This document shows positions 25,490 to 29,544 of a stretch of 29,544 nucleotides of DNA, one piece after another; the first letter of the stretch is position 1, and each line of letters opens with the position of its first letter. The stretch is from SAR202 cluster bacterium (GTDB lineage Bacteria; Chloroflexota; Dehalococcoidia; SAR202; GCA-002694895): the NCBI GenBank assembly GCA_009391605.1, contig VFGQ01000111.1, forward strand, positions 1 through 29,544. The letters are read 5' to 3'. The notes under the pieces were generated by a model. That model was given only the letters and a program-made list of their open reading frames with translations. It ran no database searches and was not told the DNA's origin. The position numbers were made by a program, and so were the translations under genes.

Positions 25490-25981
25490 ATGTCTAACAT
25501 TAATATACATTTTGATACTAATTTAACAATAAACTTTAATAGTAAAGATGTTCCTCGGTATATACCTAGTATATTTAAAATTTTAAATTTGGATCCATCT
25601 ACGCAAATTAATATTTTATTTGTTGATAATAATAAGATTGCTGAATTAAATTCAGAATTCCGAGGGATTTTAGAGCCAACTGATATTTTATCTTTTTCTC
25701 CTGATTTTTCAGGAACTTATTATGGTACTAAAAAATTAAAAAAATTAAATAATATTGAATTCCCAAAACATTCTAATAATAACAAAATCTTGATAGGAGA
25801 TTTAGCTATTTCTTTAGAATATATAAAAAAACAAAGTGAGAATAAAAAAATTATATTTGATAATGAAATTAAAAAATTAATAATACATGGTATATTACAT
25901 TTAAATGGTTATGATCATGAAAATATTAAAGATGAAAAAAAAATGACTGAAAAACAAAATTATATATTGAATCAAATTTAA
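25490..25981 (+). CDS. ybeY: Endoribonuclease YbeY (16S rRNA maturation)
   Basis: Single-strand RNA endonuclease needed for 16S rRNA 3'-end processing and ribosome quality control. The UPF0054 signature H-x3-H-x5-H is present as HGILHLNGYDH (H133, H137, H143). Upstream blocks are NSEFRGILEPTDILSFSP and IGDLAISLEYI. Length 163 residues is usual. It is placed 11 bases after hflC and 8 bases before dnaX in a tightly packed run. No strong ribosome-binding site is evident. Confidence 0.92.
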   Translation: MSNINIHFDTNLTINFNSKDVPRYIPSIFKILNLDPSTQINILFVDNNKIAELNSEFRGILEPTDILSFSPDFSGTYYGTKKLKKLNNIEFPKHSNNNKILIGDLAISLEYIKKQSENKKIIFDNEIKKLIIHGILHLNGYDHENIKDEKKMTEKQNYILNQI

Positions 25982-25989
25982 AATTAAAA

Positions 25990-27564
25990 ATGCAAAAAGA
26001 AGTATTATATAGAAAATGGAGGCCTAAAAGCCTAACAGAAATATTAGGACAAGAAGAAGTTGTTAAATTATTAATAAATTCTATTACTCATAAAAGATTA
26101 TCGCAATCATATGTATTTTCAGGTCCGTCAGGCACAGGCAAAACCAGTACAGCCAGAGCATTTGCAAAATCTGTAAATTGTGAAAATTACGATACTTTGA
26201 AACTAGATATATCTAATTGCACATGCACATCATGTAGTTCAATTAACAATTATTCTTCTAATACTCTCATAGAGCTTGATGCAGCAAGTTCAATAAGACA
26301 AGTAGAAGATTTAACTGAAGTAATGTTACAAAAAATTAATTTTTTGTCTGGCTTAAACAAATTTAAAGTCTATATATTAGATGAAGTACATATGTTAAGT
26401 AGGCATTCGTTCAATGCATTATTAAAAACATTGGAAGAACCTCCAAATCACTTAATAATAATCCTTGTAACAACAGATCCTCAAAAGATCCCTCAAACAA
26501 TCTTATCAAGATGTCAAATAGTTGAATTTAAATCAATAGATGAAAGTAATATATCTGCAAAATTAGTGAAAATAGCACAAAATGAGAAGTTAATATTAAC
26601 AACAAACGATGCTCACATAATTGCATCTCATGCAAATGGCAGTCTTAGAAATGCTGAAAATTTATTAGAAAAATGCATTCTTAAACAAAATAATAATGAG
26701 ATAGATGAAAATCTAATTAGATATACTTTGGGAATCATAGCAGATGACATACCTGTGGAAATTTTGAACTATCTACATTCAAAAGATCTTAACTCTGCGC
26801 TTCGGTTATTAAATGAAGAAATAAATAAAGGTAGTAACTTTAATTCGATAATGAATGGATTTCGCAAAACATGTGTAAAATTAATACATTACAAATACGG
26901 GTTAGAAACAAAAAAATCTGAAATTAATAAAATGGCATCTATTCTAGATATCACTACAATTAAAAAAATTTCCAAAATCATAAATGGTAAAGATATTAGT
27001 AATATTGAGAATTTTCGGCTAAATTTAGAAATAATGATTATAGAGCTTTTTGAATTGTTTCAAATTTCATCGGATAAAAATTCAAATTCAATATCACAGG
27101 AAAATAATATTAATCAAATTGAAAATAATGATATAAAAATACCCGAAAATCAAAATGATTCAATACAATCAACAACTAAGCCAATCCCATCAACGAATAT
27201 CTCACAGCACCCCCAATCAGATTTAATGAAATTTATTAAAGCGTTTGAAAATAAAAATTGGTATTGGAAAATGAAAACAATCAAAAATTATAAAGTTAAT
27301 GAAAATTTATTAAATTTGTATTTTGAACATAAAAGTCAAATTGATATGTTAAAAGTCGAAATAAACAATACGGAAAATATTAAATTAGCAAAATCAACAA
27401 TTAAATCAATATGGGGGAAAGAATTATCATTAAATCTGGAATTAATAAATAATAATGAGGAAACTAACGATAAATCAAAAGAAAACGATGAAGCATTATT
27501 TTTATCTGAAGCATCGAAATATGGAAAGTTAATATCTTTAAAGGAGATTGAAAATGAATCCTAA
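25990..27564 (+). CDS. dnaX: DNA polymerase III subunit gamma/tau
   Basis: Clamp-loader ATPase that loads the sliding clamp and links polymerases at the fork. Walker A GPSGTGKT is at 45-52, followed by a zinc module (C64, C77, C79, C82), Walker B YILDEVHMLS, VTTDPQKIP and the SRC motif (ILSRCQ). An Asn/Ser-rich linker (about residues 358-410) precedes a C-terminal domain. Length 524 residues suggests one long form; no slippery frameshift heptamer for a short gamma product was found. In the zinc module the first two of the three closely spaced cysteines are C-x-C, where C-x2-C is usual. Its end overlaps ybaB by 11 bases. Confidence 0.95.
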   Translation: MQKEVLYRKWRPKSLTEILGQEEVVKLLINSITHKRLSQSYVFSGPSGTGKTSTARAFAKSVNCENYDTLKLDISNCTCTSCSSINNYSSNTLIELDAASSIRQVEDLTEVMLQKINFLSGLNKFKVYILDEVHMLSRHSFNALLKTLEEPPNHLIIILVTTDPQKIPQTILSRCQIVEFKSIDESNISAKLVKIAQNEKLILTTNDAHIIASHANGSLRNAENLLEKCILKQNNNEIDENLIRYTLGIIADDIPVEILNYLHSKDLNSALRLLNEEINKGSNFNSIMNGFRKTCVKLIHYKYGLETKKSEINKMASILDITTIKKISKIINGKDISNIENFRLNLEIMIIELFELFQISSDKNSNSISQENNINQIENNDIKIPENQNDSIQSTTKPIPSTNISQHPQSDLMKFIKAFENKNWYWKMKTIKNYKVNENLLNLYFEHKSQIDMLKVEINNTENIKLAKSTIKSIWGKELSLNLELINNNEETNDKSKENDEALFLSEASKYGKLISLKEIENES

Positions 27565-27847
27565 AAACCTGAAAAATGTTTTTCAAATGAGAAATCAAAT
27601 GAAACAAATACAAAAAAAATTAAAACAAACTACAGTCACTCAAAACAATAAATCAGATACAATTTCTGTAACTGTAGATGGGACTTTTAAAATAAAAGAA
27701 ATAAAATTAAATATAGAAAATTTGGATTCTAAATTAATAAAAAATTTAGAAAATGATCTTACTTCAACAATTAACAAAGCTATTGAAAAATCCCAAAAAA
27801 ATGCAAATGCTCAACTTGGCTCAATAAGTAATTTATTAGGAATGTAA
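27554..27847 (+). CDS. ybaB: YbaB/EbfC nucleoid-associated protein
   Basis: Small dimeric DNA-binding protein, usually encoded between dnaX and recR, exactly as here. The sequence shows a Lys/Gln-rich N-terminal helix (MRNQMKQIQKKLKQ), a strand with VTVDGTFKIKEIKLN, and a C-terminal helix ending SISNLLGM. A frame is open from a TTG at 27548, but AAGGAG at 27541-27546 is spaced 7 bases from the ATG at 27554, which is therefore chosen (97 residues). The gene starts inside the end of dnaX. Confidence 0.92.
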   Translation: MNPKNLKNVFQMRNQMKQIQKKLKQTTVTQNNKSDTISVTVDGTFKIKEIKLNIENLDSKLIKNLENDLTSTINKAIEKSQKNANAQLGSISNLLGM

Positions 27848-27848
27848 T

Positions 27849-28460
27849 TTGAATAATAAAAATGTTTCAATCTCTTCTGTAATATCTGATTTAATAAATC
27901 ATCTTAATCAGCTACCAGGCATTGGCCCTAAAACAGCTGAAAGATTAGCATTTCATATTATAAAATCACCAGAAAATAAAATACTATCTTTAGCAGATAG
28001 CCTAATTAAATCAAAACAAAAATTATCTTTCTGTAATAATTGCTTTATAGTTACGGAAATAAATCCATGTAATATATGTACTGATGTAATGAGAGATCAA
28101 AAATCAATTTGCATAGTACAAGATTCAATTGATGCTTATGCAATAGAAAGCACAAATTATAATGGGTCTTATCATATTCTTAATGGATACATATCTCCAA
28201 TTAATGGTATTGGACCCAATGAACTAACTATTTCATCTTTAATAAAAAGAATTGAACAAAAGCCCCCAACTGAAATTATATTAGCCACAAATCCCACTAT
28301 TGAAGGTGATGCTACAGCTACTTATATCTCTAATCAAATCAAATCAGCAAATATAAAAATCTCAAGACTTGCTGTAGGTATTCCATTTGGAGGGGATTTA
28401 GATTATACAGACCAAAAAACACTTACTCAAGCTTTTAATTCCAGGCAAATAATCGAGTAA
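27849..28460 (+). CDS. recR: Recombination mediator RecR
   Basis: Works with RecO (and RecF where present) to load RecA at gaps. A helix-hairpin-helix (LNQLPGIGPKTAERLAFH, residues 19-36) is followed by a four-cysteine zinc site (C62, C65, C74, C77). The Toprim region contains ICIVQDSIDAYAIE and LATNPTIEGDATA, and the end GDLDYTDQKTLTQAF is typical. Length 203 residues is normal. The start is TTG, 2 bases after the ybaB stop, with AGGA 7 bases upstream. It is part of the dnaX-ybaB-recR-recO run. Confidence 0.95.
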   Translation: MNNKNVSISSVISDLINHLNQLPGIGPKTAERLAFHIIKSPENKILSLADSLIKSKQKLSFCNNCFIVTEINPCNICTDVMRDQKSICIVQDSIDAYAIESTNYNGSYHILNGYISPINGIGPNELTISSLIKRIEQKPPTEIILATNPTIEGDATATYISNQIKSANIKISRLAVGIPFGGDLDYTDQKTLTQAFNSRQIIE

Positions 28461-28467
28461 TATAATC

Positions 28468-28483
28468 ACTTAATCAATTAAGT
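28468..28483. repeat. Perfect 16-base palindrome between recR and recO
   Basis: ACTTAAT-CA-ATTAAGT lies in the 34-base gap before recO, flanked on both sides by TATAAT (28461-28466 and 28491-28496). It could be an operator or a small mRNA hairpin. Base composition makes chance occurrence possible. Confidence 0.35.
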
Positions 28484-28494
28484 AAAATAATATA

Positions 28495-29259
28495 ATGCAA
28501 AAAAGGGAATATTTAAATTTTGAAGGTATAACTATATCATCATATGAATATGGTGAATTCGACAAAATTTTCAATATATTAAGTCCTCATAAAGGGATAA
28601 TCACAGCTATTATCAAAAGAATAAGAAAAACATCAAATAAAAATTTTGATTATATAGATATATTTCAAAAAATGAATTTCAAAGCTTCTGTTTCAGATAA
28701 TTTTTGTATAATTTATGAAGCAAAATCCATGGAAACGTGGTTTGAAAGGCCAATAAAACTAACAAATCTTTCTTCAGGAAATATAATTGCAGAATTGACA
28801 ATAAACTTTAATTCTATAAATGAGAATAACAATTATATTTATCATTTAGTTGGTAAATGTTTGAAATGGATATCAAACGATATATTTCTCTTTACCTTAG
28901 TTTATTTTCAGATTAAATTACTTTTAGCAGAAGGAATATTTCCCGAAATTGATATATGTTTAAATTGCAATAATAAAATTCAACCTGGAGATTATCTTTT
29001 AAATTTAATCGAAAGTGGAATTTTTTGTAATGAATGCTCTAAAAAAACAAAATTTTCAAGTTTGAAATTATTGGAACAAGAAATCAGATTATTAAAACAT
29101 ATTAAAAACACCGAATATGATAATAATTTAAATAGAAATAATATAATTACGAAAAAAGTCAAACTAGATTTATATAAAAAGCTATCAACATATATAAAGT
29201 TTTATACTAATAAAGAATTGAAATCTGAAAAAATATTATTCACTTCATTAAATAAGTAG
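28495..29259 (+). CDS. recO: DNA repair protein RecO
   Basis: Anneals single strands and partners RecR in RecA loading. The N-terminal OB-fold pattern is GITISSYEYGEFDKIFNILSP followed by KGIITAIIKRIRK. The middle is helical, and a four-cysteine zinc site is present (C155, C158, C178, C181) as in Gram-positive and Thermus/Deinococcus-type RecO. Length 254 residues is normal. No clear ribosome-binding site. infC follows after about 100 bases rather than directly. Confidence 0.9.
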   Translation: MQKREYLNFEGITISSYEYGEFDKIFNILSPHKGIITAIIKRIRKTSNKNFDYIDIFQKMNFKASVSDNFCIIYEAKSMETWFERPIKLTNLSSGNIIAELTINFNSINENNNYIYHLVGKCLKWISNDIFLFTLVYFQIKLLLAEGIFPEIDICLNCNNKIQPGDYLLNLIESGIFCNECSKKTKFSSLKLLEQEIRLLKHIKNTEYDNNLNRNNIITKKVKLDLYKKLSTYIKFYTNKELKSEKILFTSLNK

Positions 29260-29301
29260 CAATATTATAAATATAAAATCTGTTGAATGAGGAGAATGGT
29301 T

Positions 29302-29340
29302 ATGCTAGACTCTCTTATGCCGCGAAATTTTCGTGGTTAG
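29302..29340 (+). CDS. Possible 12-codon leader peptide upstream of infC
   Basis: ATG at 29302 opens MLDSLMPRNFRG and stops at TAG (29338-29340). GGAG at 29291-29294 is spaced 7 bases from it, a better ribosome-binding arrangement than most genes here have. It lies in the same frame as infC and ends 21 bases before the infC AUA start. It contains a hairpin over its last codons. It may be a translated leader that controls infC, or it may be accidental. Confidence 0.4.
   Translation: MLDSLMPRNFRG
29319..29335 (+). promoter_or_regulatory. Hairpin in the infC leader
   Basis: CCGCGAA pairs with TTCGTGG (seven pairs, one G-U) around a 3-base loop. It is one of the few G-C-containing hairpins in any spacer of the window. 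It lies 26 bases before the infC start, is not followed by a T run, and so does not look like a terminator. A regulatory role in infC translation is inferred. Confidence 0.45.
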
Positions 29341-29361
29341 TTTTATTATGGGAGAAATAAT

Positions 29362-29544
29362 ATAGCAAAAGATTACTTCATAAATGAAGGGATAAAATCA
29401 GATAGAGTTTTGGTCATAGACGAAAACGGAAAGCAAATGGGGGTCTTACTCACTAAAGATGCTGTTAATCATGCACTCTTAAGATCTCTAGATTTAGTTG
29501 AAGTATCTCCGGGTGCTCAACCACCAGTCTGCAAAATAATGGAC
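29362..29544 (+). CDS. infC: Translation initiation factor IF-3, N-terminal part, predicted AUA start
   Basis: The frame to the window edge encodes IAKDYFINEGIKSDRVLVID, followed by ENGKQMGVLL and SPGAQPPVCKIMD. This is the conserved IF-3 N-terminal domain, which binds the 30S subunit and rejects wrong start codons. An in-frame TAG at 29338-29340 limits the start, and no ATG, GTG or TTG lies between it and the conserved region. The only plausible start is ATA at 29362, with GGAG at 29351-29354 spaced 7 bases away. IF-3 genes of other bacteria use AUU or similar rare starts so that IF-3 represses its own translation. Neighbouring recO, rather than thrS, is upstream. The gene runs off the window. 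Confidence 0.88.
   Translation, partial: MAKDYFINEGIKSDRVLVIDENGKQMGVLLTKDAVNHALLRSLDLVEVSPGAQPPVCKIMD

Noticed and set aside
27060..27500. Programmed frameshift in dnaX producing a short gamma subunit
   Set aside because: I looked for an A AAA AAG-type heptamer or a long A run with a following stop in the shifted frame and found none convincing.
29348..29365. ATG GGA GAA ATA ATA TAG just before infC
   Set aside because: Out of frame with IF-3 and only five codons; no ribosome-binding site. It cannot be the infC start, although it could overlap initiation.
1..29544. CRISPR arrays, insertion sequences, prophage or toxin-antitoxin genes
   Set aside because: No regularly spaced repeats, transposase or integrase motifs, phage structural genes or toxin-antitoxin pairs were seen on either strand.

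Overview
The window is a gene-dense, AT-rich bacterial chromosome segment. By eye roughly 70% of it is A+T, coding spacers are mostly under 120 bp, and ATGA/TTGA/TAATG stop-start overlaps are frequent. The standard bacterial code is used: TGA acts as a stop in several genes, and TTG and GTG starts occur. No transposon, phage gene, CRISPR array or rRNA is visible. One tRNA gene is present. The gene mix suggests a free-living heterotroph with a streamlined genome. A three-gene inositol-phospholipid operon resembles actinobacterial genes, while HflKC, Orn, a ComB homologue, an N-acyl-D-amino-acid deacylase and a penicillin-acylase-type enzyme are also present. My best guess is a marine Chloroflexota lineage (SAR202-like or Dehalococcoidia), but this rests on remembered family resemblances and is weakly supported.

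Layout. Positions 1-1110 (minus): ispH followed by the start of a comB-like gene. Positions 1182-3124 (plus): a PLP aminotransferase coupled to nadE. Positions 3113-5508 (minus): ftsH then orn. Positions 5629-8264 (plus): a pair of M16 zinc-peptidase genes, the first with a complete zinc site and the second without it. Positions 8384-12587 (plus): inositol-3-phosphate synthase, a PimA-like glycosyltransferase, a CDP-alcohol phosphatidyltransferase, and an exported metallopeptidase with an unusual C-terminal anchor. The last junctions overlap by 4 bp, so this reads as one operon. Positions 12580-17334 (minus): prfB, with the classic programmed +1 frameshift, then dppA-dppB-dppC of a peptide transporter with no ATPase genes. 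Positions 17418-18980 (plus): N-acyl-D-amino-acid deacylase. Positions 18994-21739 (minus): a DUF503/YlxP-like gene, tRNA-Pro(GGG), and a leaderless penicillin-acylase-type Ntn hydrolase whose ribosome-binding site lies four bases after the tRNA. Positions 21804-23538 (plus): an unrecognised conserved-looking protein and an exported HExxH protein. Positions 23597-29544 (plus): hflK, hflC, ybeY, dnaX, ybaB, recR, recO and the start of infC.

How the parts work together. The inositol operon would take glucose-6-phosphate to inositol-3-phosphate, then to a phosphatidylinositol-type lipid, and then to a mannosylated (or otherwise glycosylated) form. The transporter, the two acylases and the M16 pair point to use of peptides and N-acylated, including D-configured, amino acids. 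FtsH and HflKC are normally partners but are encoded 18 kb apart here. The most informative non-coding signals are the prfB recoding site, the infC leader (an AUA start codon preceded by a short ORF with a good ribosome-binding site and a small hairpin), and the tRNA-Pro/acylase junction.
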